From: Flavobacterium potami
GTDB taxonomy: Bacteria > Bacteroidota > Bacteroidia > Flavobacteriales > Flavobacteriaceae
NCBI RefSeq assembly: GCF_020026915.1
Contig: NZ_JAINUY010000006.1
Location: 1 to 64,000, forward strand
Reading direction: 5' to 3'
Length of the DNA stretch: 64,000 nucleotides
Shown here: positions 1 to 8,300 of the stretch, in pieces
Layout of the letters: every line of letters starts with the position of its first letter
Numbering within the stretch: the stretch's first letter is position 1
Program-made: the position numbers and the translations under genes
Notes under the pieces: generated by a model
Databases searched by the model: none
What the model was told of the DNA's origin: nothing
Seen by the model: the letters and a program-made list of their open reading frames with translations, nothing else

Positions 1-66
1 GAGAAGTTAAGCCCGCCTGCGCAGATGGTACTGCAGTTATGTGGGAGAGTATGTCGTCGCCTTTCT
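1..66 (+). rRNA. rrf: 5S ribosomal RNA, 3' part
   Basis: The window opens inside a 5S rRNA. The segment shows the conserved GAGAAGTTAAGCCCGCC stretch, the GATGGTACTGCAG loop and the GTGGGAGAGTATGTCG 3' arm. The 5' half lies outside the window. A strong terminator hairpin follows at once, so this is the distal end of an rRNA operon read on the plus strand. The exact 3' end is estimated to within a few bases. Confidence 0.93.
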
Positions 67-71
67 TTTGA

Positions 72-107
72 AAAACCCTATCCAAATCGGATGGGGTTTT
101 TTGTTTT
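72..107 (+). terminator. Rho-independent terminator of the rRNA operon
   Basis: The arms AAACCCTATCC and GGATGGGGTTT pair with one G-U, enclose a short AAATC loop and are followed by a T-rich run. It sits directly after the 5S rRNA. Confidence 0.85.
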
Positions 108-310
108 TGGACCTTTTCTGTTTTTTCAGATGCAAACCCATCATAACACTTCTTTAATTTGATTGGCTTCGTTTAAAGAAGTTGTTTTTTATTCTGAGGC
201 TCTTGCTTTTCTTTTTGCAAACAAGGCTTTAAAGCGCTTGAAATGTATCGTAAAACATAGATTGGGTTGTGGTTTGTTTGCTGGATTTAGTTTATGTCTT
301 AATTAAGTTT

Positions 311-318
311 TATTTTTG
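311..318 (+). promoter_or_regulatory. Candidate -7 promoter element (TATTTTTG)
   Basis: TATTTTTG matches the Bacteroidota TAnnTTTG consensus and ends 24 nt before the ATG of the Crp/Fnr gene. No clean TTTG stands about 20 nt upstream, so the call rests on the -7 element alone. The 108-310 stretch before it shows nothing else I can identify. Confidence 0.45.
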
Positions 319-342
319 GTTCATTAAGAAATTAGAAAGTAA

Positions 343-906
343 ATGAAACAGCTAATTCAGATTATAAATGGTTTTCAAGAATTAGATTTGGAAACGGAAC
401 TTGCTATTAAGAAAAGCTTTGTTGAAGAGACTTTCAGGAAAGATGAATTTCTTATAGAAGAAAGAAAAATTTGCGATAAAATATATTTTATAAAATCTGG
501 CGCAATTAGAAGATTTTGTATTGAAGATGGAGAAGAGGTTACAAAGTGGATTTACACCGATAACCAATTTGTAACTTCAATGAGTAGTTTTTTTGAACAG
601 AAACCATCTTTTGAGAATTTTCAAACTTGTGAAGAAACAATTGTGTATTCTTTGTCTTATTCAGGCGAACAAAAGTTATTGGAATATCCAATATTTGTAC
701 AGTTTCATATCAAGCAACTTCGATATTATCTTTCTAAAATAAATGAGTTCAATCATTTATTTCGTTTAATGACTGCAGAGAAAAAATACCTATTCCTTTT
801 AGAATCATTTCCTCAAATTATTAGAAAAGCTAAACTAAAACATATTGCCTCATTAATTGGTGTAACTCAAGAAACTTTAAGCAGGATTCGAGCATCAATT
901 ATTTGA
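343..906 (+). CDS. Crp/Fnr-family transcriptional regulator
   Basis: A 187-residue protein with the Crp/Fnr layout: an N-terminal cyclic-nucleotide-binding-like beta-barrel (about residues 20-110, with the KSGAIRRF core strand), a dimerisation helix (115-150), and a short C-terminal helix-turn-helix (KLKHIASLIGVTQETLSRIR). It lacks the Fnr cysteine cluster. Its ligand cannot be told from sequence; the barrel does not show the full cAMP-binding set. Short Crp-like proteins of this kind are numerous in flavobacteria and often control one neighbour. The LpxA-like gene follows in the same direction after 64 nt, so it is a natural candidate target (inference). The start is the ATG just after the promoter-like TATTTTTG. 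Confidence 0.85.
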   Translation: MKQLIQIINGFQELDLETELAIKKSFVEETFRKDEFLIEERKICDKIYFIKSGAIRRFCIEDGEEVTKWIYTDNQFVTSMSSFFEQKPSFENFQTCEETIVYSLSYSGEQKLLEYPIFVQFHIKQLRYYLSKINEFNHLFRLMTAEKKYLFLLESFPQIIRKAKLKHIASLIGVTQETLSRIRASII

Positions 907-970
907 TATTAGGTCAATAAAAAGAATGTAAAGTTTTTCAATTTTTGCAGTTAATTAAAAAAAGTCAAAA

Positions 971-1744
971 TTGAAAGATACTTTTATTCATAAGAATGCT
1001 GTTTTAGGTAATAACATTTTTGTAGGAAACAATGTTGCTATTGCCGAGGATGTCGTTATTGGTGATAATTCACAAATAGGAAATAATGTTACGATTTTAA
1101 GTGGAACAAGAATTGGTGAAAATTGCCAGATTCATTCAAATGCTGTTCTGGGTGGTGTGCCTCAAGATTTAAAATATAAAGGTGAATATGCTCTTCTAGA
1201 AATTGGAAATAATAATATAATCAGAGAGTTTGTCACTATTAACAAAGGAACAGTTTCTAAAGGGAAAACAGGTATTGGAAATTCTAATCTCATAATGTCA
1301 AATGCTCATATTGGGCATGATTGTATAATAGGAAATAATTCTATTATAGGATTTATTGTCGGAATGGCTGGCGAAGTAATTGTTGAAGATTGGGTAAACA
1401 TAAGCGGGCTAACTGCTATACATCAGTTTTCGGTTATTGGAGAACATGCTATGATTAGTGGTTTAAGTCGAGTAGTTAAAGATGTTCCGCCTTATATAAT
1501 TGCTGCTCATGAGCCTTTGCGATTTGCTGGAGTTAATACTGTCGGTTTAAAACGTAGAGGATTTACTTCTGATAAAATTGACGAGCTTCGATTAATCTAT
1601 CGGGTTTTATTTCAGGAAAAAAGAAATACTAAATTTGCTTTAGAATTAATTGCCGAAAAATTCTCAGAAACTATAGAGCGCGATAAGATTCTAAATTTTG
1701 TCAAACAATCGAAAAGAGGAATTGTAAAAGGTTACGAGTATTAA
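971..1744 (+). CDS. LpxA-like acyl-ACP-dependent O-acyltransferase
   Basis: A 257-residue left-handed beta-helix protein built from hexapeptide repeats (VIGDNSQIGNNV and similar up to about residue 180), followed by an alpha-helical C-terminal domain, the full length of LpxA. The catalytic His of LpxA is present as H116 in NAHIGHDC, and HQF and VPPYIIA are also conserved. VTINKGT replaces the E. coli VTIHRGT. LpxA transfers a hydroxyacyl chain to UDP-GlcNAc as the first step of lipid A synthesis. In this phylum the housekeeping lpxA normally sits with the lpxC-fabZ fusion and lpxD; here none of those genes is near, so this may be a second copy with another acyl chain or sugar substrate (inference). 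The start is TTG; no in-frame ATG precedes the repeats. Confidence 0.8.
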   Translation: MKDTFIHKNAVLGNNIFVGNNVAIAEDVVIGDNSQIGNNVTILSGTRIGENCQIHSNAVLGGVPQDLKYKGEYALLEIGNNNIIREFVTINKGTVSKGKTGIGNSNLIMSNAHIGHDCIIGNNSIIGFIVGMAGEVIVEDWVNISGLTAIHQFSVIGEHAMISGLSRVVKDVPPYIIAAHEPLRFAGVNTVGLKRRGFTSDKIDELRLIYRVLFQEKRNTKFALELIAEKFSETIERDKILNFVKQSKRGIVKGYEY

Positions 1745-1789
1745 GTCTCTAAATGCCTATATTTATAATAAAATTTAAATGAGTTTAAT

Positions 1790-2382
1790 ATGACAGCTTA
1801 TAGCGCAAATTCTAAGGTTGATTTTTATTTTGAAAAGGCTGAAAAGTGGAAAGAAGAATTAGAGCAAATGCGTGAAATTGCTTTAGATTGCCAGTTGGTT
1901 GAAGATTAAAATGGGGAAGTCCGTGTTATACTTTTGACGGAGCAAACATTGTTTTGATTCATGCGTTTAAAGAATATTGTGCTTTTTTGTTCTTTAAAGG
2001 TGCTTTAATGAAAGATCCAGATAAAATATTAATTCAGCAGTCAGAAAATGTGCAGGCGGCACGACAAGTTCGATTTACAAATGTTCAAGATGTTTTGGGT
2101 ATAAAAGAAATCCTGAAAAAATATATTTTTGAAGCGGCCGAAATTGAACAATCGGGTCAAAAACTAGAACTGAAAAAAGTTTCTGAATTTGAAATCGCAG
2201 CAGAACTTCAAAATAAATTTGATAGCGATTCTCATTTTAAAAAAGCATTTTATGGCTTAACACCCGGAAGACAGCGCGCTTATTTGCTTCATTTTTCTCA
2301 ACCAAAACAATCTAAAACAAGAGAAGCAAGAATAGAAAAAAATATTCCGCGAATTTTGGATGGAAAAGGATTGAACGATTAA
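1790..2382 (+). pseudogene. YdeI-family (DUF1801-type) protein gene, broken by one frameshift
   Basis: Two reading frames join into one YdeI-like protein of about 197 residues, the normal family length. The first frame starts at ATG 1790 (MTAYSANSKVDFYFEKAEKW) and stops at TAA 1907-1909 after 39 codons. The second frame continues without a gap as LKWGSPCYTFDGANIVLIHAF and runs to 2382, ending with the family-typical TPGRQRAYLLHFSQPKQSKT stretch. Loss of one base in the GAAGATTAAAATGG context (about 1904-1907) explains the break. As written, only a 39-residue peptide or an N-terminally truncated 142-residue protein could be made. It could be a true pseudogene or a sequencing error. Members are small cytosolic proteins of poorly known function. 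Confidence 0.85.
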
Positions 2383-2403
2383 AATATTTTAGCGATAAAA
2401 AGA

Positions 2404-2433
2404 AAAACTCCTTTTATAGAAAAGGAGTTTTTT
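2404..2433. terminator. Bidirectional terminator hairpin
   Basis: AAAACTCCTTTT and AAAAGGAGTTTT form a perfect 12-bp stem around ATAG, flanked by A and T runs on both sides. It separates the convergent YdeI-like gene and the EamA transporter and can serve both. Confidence 0.85.
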
Positions 2434-2444
2434 GTTTTGTGATA

Positions 2445-3335
2445 TTAAGAAATTTGCTGTTCGAGCGTATTTTTCTTTCGGATAGAAATTATTGAGTGGA
2501 GTAAGACCGAAGTCATAACCAGGGTAATTCCGATATAAAAAGAAAAATTGACCGACTGTCCTTCATTAAAAAACAAAAAGGCTAATATTATAGAATATAT
2601 TGGTTCTAAGTTGAATGTTAGATTTATGGTAAATGCTGGAATCTTTTTTAGTGATTCTGCAAACATTACATAAAGCGCAACGGTACAACAAGAAGCTAAA
2701 ATTAATAGATAGAAAATGTCAGTAAGGTTTGGAATAAAAGTTTGGTCCGGAAAGTTGTAAAAATAGAATGGCAGAGCAAGTCCTAATACCAAAGTTCCTC
2801 CGAGCATTTGATAGAAGTTGATTAGTTTACTATCGTAAAATTGAACTAATCTTTCGTTGTAAATTGTATATAAAGCTGCAAATGCTGAAGAAATTACACC
2901 TAGTAAAATTCCAAGCTGATAAGAAGAATCAAAATGAAAAATGAGACTTATACCTAACAAAGTCAGCATACTTAATAAAACTTGAACGAGATTGAATCTT
3001 TTTTTATTGAGAAGAGGTTCAAAAAAAGCAGTAAAAAAACTCGTTAAGCAATAACATACAACTCCAATTGAGATGTTAGAATATTTAATGCTGGCATAAA
3101 AGAAGATCCAGTGAATGGTAATTAATACTCCGGCTTTAGAGATTTTTGCTATTTCAGAAAATGACTTTAGCATTTTAAGCTTGTATATTTTTAGAATAAA
3201 AAATAGAATAATAGAAGCAAATAAAACTCTGTACCAAACTAAGGTAATTTCGTTAAGAGAAATAAGTTTTCCGAAAACGCCAGTAAAACCAGCAAGTAAA
3301 ACTGCAGTGTGCAGTATCAAATAAGATTTTTTCAT
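2445..3335 (-). CDS. EamA/DMT-family inner-membrane transporter
   Basis: A 296-residue, very hydrophobic protein with about ten predicted membrane helices arranged as two EamA repeats (roughly residues 5-135 and 145-285). It has the drug/metabolite transporter hallmarks of a short N-terminal start, GISLIFHF at the end of the first repeat and FTINLTFNLEPIYSIILAF in the second. The second repeat's NLEPIYS resembles the common EPV/LEP motif of EamA proteins. It would act as a secondary exporter of small molecules; the substrate is not predictable. It stands alone on the minus strand, convergent with the broken YdeI-like gene. Confidence 0.88.
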   Translation of the reverse strand: MKKSYLILHTAVLLAGFTGVFGKLISLNEITLVWYRVLFASIILFFILKIYKLKMLKSFSEIAKISKAGVLITIHWIFFYASIKYSNISIGVVCYCLTSFFTAFFEPLLNKKRFNLVQVLLSMLTLLGISLIFHFDSSYQLGILLGVISSAFAALYTIYNERLVQFYDSKLINFYQMLGGTLVLGLALPFYFYNFPDQTFIPNLTDIFYLLILASCCTVALYVMFAESLKKIPAFTINLTFNLEPIYSIILAFLFFNEGQSVNFSFYIGITLVMTSVLLHSIISIRKKNTLEQQIS

Positions 3336-3673
3336 ATAAAGTTGTCTGTCCTTTTTTTGAAGGATATATTTTGAATTTTAATAATTGAATTGAGGTATCA
3401 ACATAATAAATCGGACTGAGAATATTCAGTCAAGTTGTCAATACTAAAGACGTATTATTTAATTCAAGGAGGAGGAAGACAACCTTTTAAACTCATGATA
3501 AAATTTAGTTTTTGCAAACTTATAAAAAGGCTAGGAGTTGAAAAAGTTTAAAAAGTTATTTAAATGTGAAAATCGATACATTTTGTGGAAGAATGAAAGG
3601 AATCTGATTTTGATTTGAATATTTATTTATAGAAATTGCATCGTTACCAAATCGCCTAGTAAATAATATTATA
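3336..3673. other. Divergent intergenic region without a visible gene
   Basis: This 338-nt gap lies between two divergently read genes, so both promoters should be inside it. I find no exact TAnnTTTG on either strand, no hairpin and no convincing small reading frame. Confidence 0.5.
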
Positions 3674-4771
3674 ATGAATACGAATCAATCGCCTACAGGA
3701 GTTCTTGAAACAAAACAACATTTTGAAATTTTAGACGGATTACGTGGTGTGGCAGCTTTTGCTGTCGTAATATTTCATTTTATGGAATGGATTTTTACAG
3801 ATCCAAGTCAAAATTTTATTGGACACGGATTTCTAGCGGTCGATTTTTTCTTTTGTCTTTCTGGATTTGTAATTGGATATGCTTATGATGACCGTATTAC
3901 AAAAATGGGGCTTCGAAAGTTTTTTATGGCAAGAATTATAAGATTACATCCTTTGGTCATTGCAGGATCGATTTTAGGATTATTGGCATTTTTATTCGAT
4001 CCCTTTGGAGGTCATTTGGAATTATACAGCACAGGAAAAATTATTTTGACATTTATTTGTTCCTTATTTCTTATTCCGTTTCCAGTTATTGCCGACCGCG
4101 GATTTAATTTATTTAGTTTTAATGCACCGGCTTGGTCGCTGTTTTGGGAATACATTGCCAACATTGCCTATGCATTTGTACTTTGTAGAACTCGTAAAAA
4201 CGTATTGATTGTTCTTACTTTACTTTCTGCTGGAGGAATCTGTTATGTAGGTTATAGTTCTGGAAATTTATTAGGAGGTTGGAGTGGTCCAACATTTTGG
4301 GATGGTTGTGCTAGAATATCGTATTCTTTTTTAGCAGGATTACTTATTTATCGTTCAAATTGGATAATTAAGAACAAACTTGGCTTTGGCGGATTAATTG
4401 TTTTGTTGCTTTTGGCTTTCATCATGCCATTTTCAGAATGGAATTGGATCTCAGAACCTTTGGTTGTATTGTTATATTTTCCGCTACTAATTTCTTTGGG
4501 AGCTGGAGCAGTCTTAAAGCCAGGGCTGAAAAAGGCATGTATTTTCTCTGGAAAAATATCTTATCCCTTATATATGACGCATTATGCGGTTTTATGGATG
4601 TTTGGTAATTATTTGACCAATTATAAGCCAGACACAATGCAACTGACTTTTGTTGTAATCACCTCTGTGGTTTTGCTTGTTGGTTTTGCTTATTTGGTCA
4701 TGGTGGTTTATGATATTCCGTTAAGAAATTATTTGAACATCAAAAGAAAAGAAACATTGGCAAAGCAATAA
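3674..4771 (+). CDS. Acyltransferase family 3 (OafA/NodX-type) membrane protein
   Basis: A 365-residue integral membrane protein with about ten hydrophobic helices. It begins with the family signature LDGLRGVAAFAVVIFHF, in which the Arg and the His are the conserved, likely catalytic residues, and carries the second conserved FLAVDFFFCLSGFVIGYAY block near residues 50-75. Proteins of this Pfam family (Acyl_transf_3) move acetyl or other acyl groups from a cytoplasmic donor to sugars of exported polysaccharide, LPS or small molecules. There is no C-terminal SGNH domain. No polysaccharide cluster is adjacent, so the acceptor is unknown. Confidence 0.9.
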   Translation: MNTNQSPTGVLETKQHFEILDGLRGVAAFAVVIFHFMEWIFTDPSQNFIGHGFLAVDFFFCLSGFVIGYAYDDRITKMGLRKFFMARIIRLHPLVIAGSILGLLAFLFDPFGGHLELYSTGKIILTFICSLFLIPFPVIADRGFNLFSFNAPAWSLFWEYIANIAYAFVLCRTRKNVLIVLTLLSAGGICYVGYSSGNLLGGWSGPTFWDGCARISYSFLAGLLIYRSNWIIKNKLGFGGLIVLLLLAFIMPFSEWNWISEPLVVLLYFPLLISLGAGAVLKPGLKKACIFSGKISYPLYMTHYAVLWMFGNYLTNYKPDTMQLTFVVITSVVLLVGFAYLVMVVYDIPLRNYLNIKRKETLAKQ

Positions 4772-4952
4772 TTATAAACTCGAAATAATAAAAAAACTCT
4801 GTTAGAAATAATAGAATTTTTTTATTTGTTCAAATTGATCTCGATTTAGAACAAGAACGATTCAGTATAAATAAACGACAATTCAGTCAATAAGAATTGA
4901 TTCTTTTGTGCGAGAAAAATACTTTTACATCAAAATAAATATAACCAGAACT

Positions 4953-6008
4953 ATGAAGAAAATTTTAAAAATCGCCAAAATTACATTTATTGCCCTTTTT
5001 GCTATTGTTTTAGTTTTTATTGCTTATTTATACATTAGTAGTAAAATATTTTTAGAATCTAAAAACGAATCTAATGTTAGTTATTTGTCAAAGAATAATG
5101 TTCAAGTTTCGGGTTCAATAGATGAAAAATTGTTTGATGCCGATTTTTATAAATCACAAGTTTTCTTGTTGGGAGAAATTCATGGTTACGCAGATAATCA
5201 AACTATAGATAAAGAAATGCTTTTCTTTTTGAATAAGAAAGCAGGAGTGAAATACTATATTGCAGAAATGGATAGCTTGGTAGCTAAAAGATTAAATTCC
5301 TTTTTGCTTGGAAAACAAAAAAATGAGACAGCTTTAAAAGAAGTTGTCGAAACTATCAAGCAGAGAATTCCGCAGCAATCTAGCCAAGAATTATTTGATA
5401 AATGGAATTCAGTTTATGATTACAATCAAAACTTGGCAGATTCTTTAAAGATTACAGTTATCGGAGTTGATAAAAACTTTGATGATGAATCTAAAGGTTC
5501 GAGAGATGTTGCAATGGTTGCTAACTTTAAAAATGCTATCAATAAAATGAATATTGAAAACGAAAAGTTTTACGGACTTTTTGGATTTTTTCATGCTCTT
5601 CAAAAGAAAACAGAATCTGGGAGAGAAACTTTTGCACAAGGATTAAAAGAATCTGGAACTAAAGTTACAAGTTTTGTGAGTTACACGATTGACAGTGAAA
5701 TGTATCTTCCTAAAAATCCTCAATTTCCAACTCCAGAAGATGAAAAAGTGGATTGGCTAAATGCAGACGGACCATTAATGCTGGTAAAAGGAATTAATGA
5801 TTTGAAAGAAGTGAGCAAACCAAATGCGATTACGCTTTTTAAACTTGGTGCTAAGAATTCACCATATTTGAAATCGCAAAACTTAGTGACCGTAAAATCT
5901 AGAGCTTTTGGTGAAAACATTGTTCCTTTGAAAGATGCCTCGGCAAATGATTATTTCCAATACGTATTTTTATTAAGAAATTCTAAGGCGCTAACAAAAT
6001 TGAAATAG
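4953..6008 (+). CDS. Membrane-anchored protein with Tiki/EreA/ChaN-like fold
   Basis: A 351-residue protein with one N-terminal hydrophobic segment (residues 8-30, after MKKILKIAKI), so anchored in or exported through the inner membrane. The body starts with VFLLGEIHGYADN near residue 75; the GE-x-H-G motif is the hallmark of the haem-binding ChaN, erythromycin-esterase and Tiki/TraB superfamily, where the Glu and His take part in metal or catalytic chemistry. A second matching block, FYGLFGFFHALQKK near residue 205, supplies another conserved His. The ATG at 4953 was chosen over an upstream GTG because it starts exactly at the signal-anchor. Substrate and reaction are unknown. Confidence 0.6.
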   Translation: MKKILKIAKITFIALFAIVLVFIAYLYISSKIFLESKNESNVSYLSKNNVQVSGSIDEKLFDADFYKSQVFLLGEIHGYADNQTIDKEMLFFLNKKAGVKYYIAEMDSLVAKRLNSFLLGKQKNETALKEVVETIKQRIPQQSSQELFDKWNSVYDYNQNLADSLKITVIGVDKNFDDESKGSRDVAMVANFKNAINKMNIENEKFYGLFGFFHALQKKTESGRETFAQGLKESGTKVTSFVSYTIDSEMYLPKNPQFPTPEDEKVDWLNADGPLMLVKGINDLKEVSKPNAITLFKLGAKNSPYLKSQNLVTVKSRAFGENIVPLKDASANDYFQYVFLLRNSKALTKLK

Positions 6009-6142
6009 TTTTGTAAATGAAAAATAGAAAAACCTTCAATATTTATTTTTGGAGATTTTTTGTTTTTCTCAAAGTTAATAAGGTTCTTCTTGTGTGAAAA
6101 CATAGTAAATTAGCTTCTTAATCTTACAAAATATAAAAGAAC

Positions 6143-7519
6143 TTGAAAATTAATAGTGTACTTAAGTATTTGTTTCTCTTTTTAACTGTTCATGCATTTG
6201 CGCAAAATCCATCTTTTAAAATTAAATATTCTGAGCAATTGGCGGTTTTTGTTTTCTTAGAAAATTTATCTGATTATTATCCAGATAATGTTTTTAAGAC
6301 AGAATTTCAAAAATCAAAATACAATGTTGAAAAGTACAAAAGTTTGATTTCAAAATTTGATCAATTGTCTATTTCGTATAGTTTTCGGTTTGAAGATTTT
6401 CCGTATGGTTCAAAGAAAACCATGCAGACTCAGGATATGCTGAAAAAGAATTTGATTGAAACAGATCATTTAAATGATTTCAAGCTTCGGTCTGTCGGAA
6501 TGATTTCTAATAAAACTTTAAGTGATTTGGGAGAATGCATTTCAGAATTTACCCCAATTTATAACGAGCTGATTTACAATCCGAACAAAGAACAATTTGA
6601 AAAACAGCTAAATGAGATTATCAAATATTCTCATGAGCATCACATTGAAGATTACTTTAAAACAGGATTAATATTTTATGATTCTAGTTGGGATAATTCA
6701 ATTCCGTTTGAAGCGGCTTTTTATCCGTTGCCTAATTCGAAAGGATTTACGGCTTCTGCATTTTGCAATAATTTTGTTAGCGCCATTCAAACCGATTTAA
6801 AATCGCATAAAGATTTGTTTAGTGTAATGATGCACGAAACCTATCATATTGTATACGACGAACAATCTCTTGAAGTTAAAAAAGCAATTGATACTTATTT
6901 TAAAGAAAACAAGTCGAAGTGCAGTAACTACGCTTATCAGCTTATGAATGAGGTTTTGGCTACCGTTTTGGGAAATGGTTATGTTTACGAAAAATTGGAT
7001 GGCAAAATTGATGAAGGCGAGTGGTATAATAATAAATATATCAATTTGATGGCAAAAAAGATTTATCCATTAACCAAAGAGTATATTGAAAAGAATAAGC
7101 CGATTGATAAGAATTTTATAGACCAGTACATTCAGCTTTATGAAACCAATTTTCCAGATTGGATTAATGAATTGAATAATATAATGACGTATCGCTATGT
7201 GATTACGGAAAATGGAAAAGATTTCAATACAATAAATAAGGTGTTTCGCTATCGTTCGAGAACGGAGTACGAAGATCAAATTACAGAAAGCAGTATCGAA
7301 AAAATACAGAATACACCGTTGACCAAAGTGGTAATTATTTCAAAAGAGAGCAAAGAAAAAATAAAGCTCTTAAAAGAGAGGTTTAAAGAATTGAAAAATT
7401 GGAAGACAAATCCAGATAAAGAATTTGCAGAGAAAATTTTTCTAGACGATAAAAGCCAGTTGATAATTATAAACCAGAAGGAATCTGATTTGGAAACGTT
7501 AATTAAGTTGGTAAAGTAA
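6143..7519 (+). CDS. Secreted putative zinc metallopeptidase (HExxH)
   Basis: A 458-residue protein with a cleavable signal peptide (hydrophobic core then AFAQ, about residues 1-21). It contains MMHETYHIVYDE, giving H231-E-x-x-H235, the zinc-binding motif of HExxH metallopeptidases. MNEVLATVLGNG lies about 40 residues later; its NExxA resembles the segment that supplies the third, glutamate ligand in gluzincins. I do not recognise the family. The C-terminal 100 residues are lysine- and glutamate-rich. The TTG start is supported because the signal peptide begins directly there and no ATG lies nearby. It is followed by a hairpin and the merR promoter. Confidence 0.6.
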   Translation: MKINSVLKYLFLFLTVHAFAQNPSFKIKYSEQLAVFVFLENLSDYYPDNVFKTEFQKSKYNVEKYKSLISKFDQLSISYSFRFEDFPYGSKKTMQTQDMLKKNLIETDHLNDFKLRSVGMISNKTLSDLGECISEFTPIYNELIYNPNKEQFEKQLNEIIKYSHEHHIEDYFKTGLIFYDSSWDNSIPFEAAFYPLPNSKGFTASAFCNNFVSAIQTDLKSHKDLFSVMMHETYHIVYDEQSLEVKKAIDTYFKENKSKCSNYAYQLMNEVLATVLGNGYVYEKLDGKIDEGEWYNNKYINLMAKKIYPLTKEYIEKNKPIDKNFIDQYIQLYETNFPDWINELNNIMTYRYVITENGKDFNTINKVFRYRSRTEYEDQITESSIEKIQNTPLTKVVIISKESKEKIKLLKERFKELKNWKTNPDKEFAEKIFLDDKSQLIIINQKESDLETLIKLVK

Positions 7520-7542
7520 AGTAAAAAAAATTCGTATATTTG
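7508..7542 (+). promoter_or_regulatory. Promoter of the merR gene
   Basis: TATATTTG (7535-7542) matches the Bacteroidota -7 consensus exactly. A TTG at 7508-7510 lies 24 nt upstream, slightly farther than the usual 17-23. The -33 part overlaps the last codons of the metallopeptidase-like gene. The leader to the merR ATG is about 60 nt. Confidence 0.6.
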
Positions 7543-7587
7543 CAACAATAAAGTATTTACTATGCTCTATACTTTGTTGTTTTTTTA
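7543..7587 (+). terminator. Terminator-like hairpin in the merR leader
   Basis: CAACA-ATA-AAGTAT pairs with ATACTTTGTTG (three-base bulge) and is followed by a run of T. It lies after the merR promoter and before the merR start. It could end transcripts of the preceding gene or act as an attenuator within the merR leader. Confidence 0.5.
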
Positions 7588-7602
7588 ATAAAAATAAGAA
7601 TT

Positions 7603-7965
7603 ATGCTTATAAACGAACTATCAAAAAAAACAGGACTGTCAATTCATACTATTAGATACTATGAAAATTTAGGAATGATAAAAGGATTGACTGATGAAAA
7701 TGTAAAATCTAACAATTACAAGCATTACGACGGTAATACTATCGAACGTTTAGAAATTATTATGGAGGCAAGAGAAGTTGGTTTTTCTTTGGCAGAAATA
7801 AAAAAAATATTGACCAGTTGGTTTGAAAGTACGGAATCCAAACCAGAAACATTGGAACTTTTTCAAGCCAAAATAAAAGAGATTGATAATAAAATGAGAT
7901 ATTTTAAGCAGACTAAGAATCTTCTTGAGAAAATATGTGATAAAATACAAAATGATGATTTGTAG
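7603..7965 (+). CDS. MerR-family transcriptional regulator
   Basis: A 120-residue MerR protein. The N-terminal winged helix is intact (LINELSKKTGLSIHTIRYYE), followed by the usual wing (HYDGNTIERLEIIMEAREVGF), the LAEIKKIL helix and a C-terminal coiled-coil (about residues 80-115). There is no long effector domain and no conserved metal-binding cysteine pattern at the dimer interface (one Cys near the end), so a metal sensor of the CueR/MerR type is not supported. The short SoxR-like size suggests response to a small molecule or stress. No obvious target gene is fused or overlapped; the next gene starts 335 nt downstream. Confidence 0.88.
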   Translation: MLINELSKKTGLSIHTIRYYENLGMIKGLTDENVKSNNYKHYDGNTIERLEIIMEAREVGFSLAEIKKILTSWFESTESKPETLELFQAKIKEIDNKMRYFKQTKNLLEKICDKIQNDDL

Positions 7966-7999
7966 TGAATTATAGATTGTTGAAAATGAAAATCTATAG

Positions 8000-8031
8000 A
8001 AAACTCCTTAAGGAATTAAGGAGTTTTTTTT
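8000..8031 (+). terminator. Terminator after merR (ACTCCTTAA family)
   Basis: AAAACTCCTTAA, loop GGAA and TTAAGGAGTTTT form a perfect 12-bp stem with a T run. Nearly the same stem recurs at four other sites in the first 10 kb. The remaining gap up to 8300 is AT-rich and shows no gene or clear promoter. Confidence 0.85.
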
Positions 8032-8300
8032 ATGCCTTTATAGAATGAAAGTAAAGAATATAGTTATAAGGTTTAAAAAAAAATAAAACGGGAATGTTAT
8101 TTTTTTGTGTAGAATATAAGAAAATAATAGAAGGTTGTACAAATAGTCCTATATTCGCTTTTAGATCTAAAGCTGGGTTCTAGAGAAAAAATCAGTTGTG
8201 TTTATTTAGATAATAGATTGGTTTTAGGATTCATTTGATTAGATAATGTACAGAATAAAAAAACAAATAATAACCAAAATTCAAATTAGAAAACTAAATT

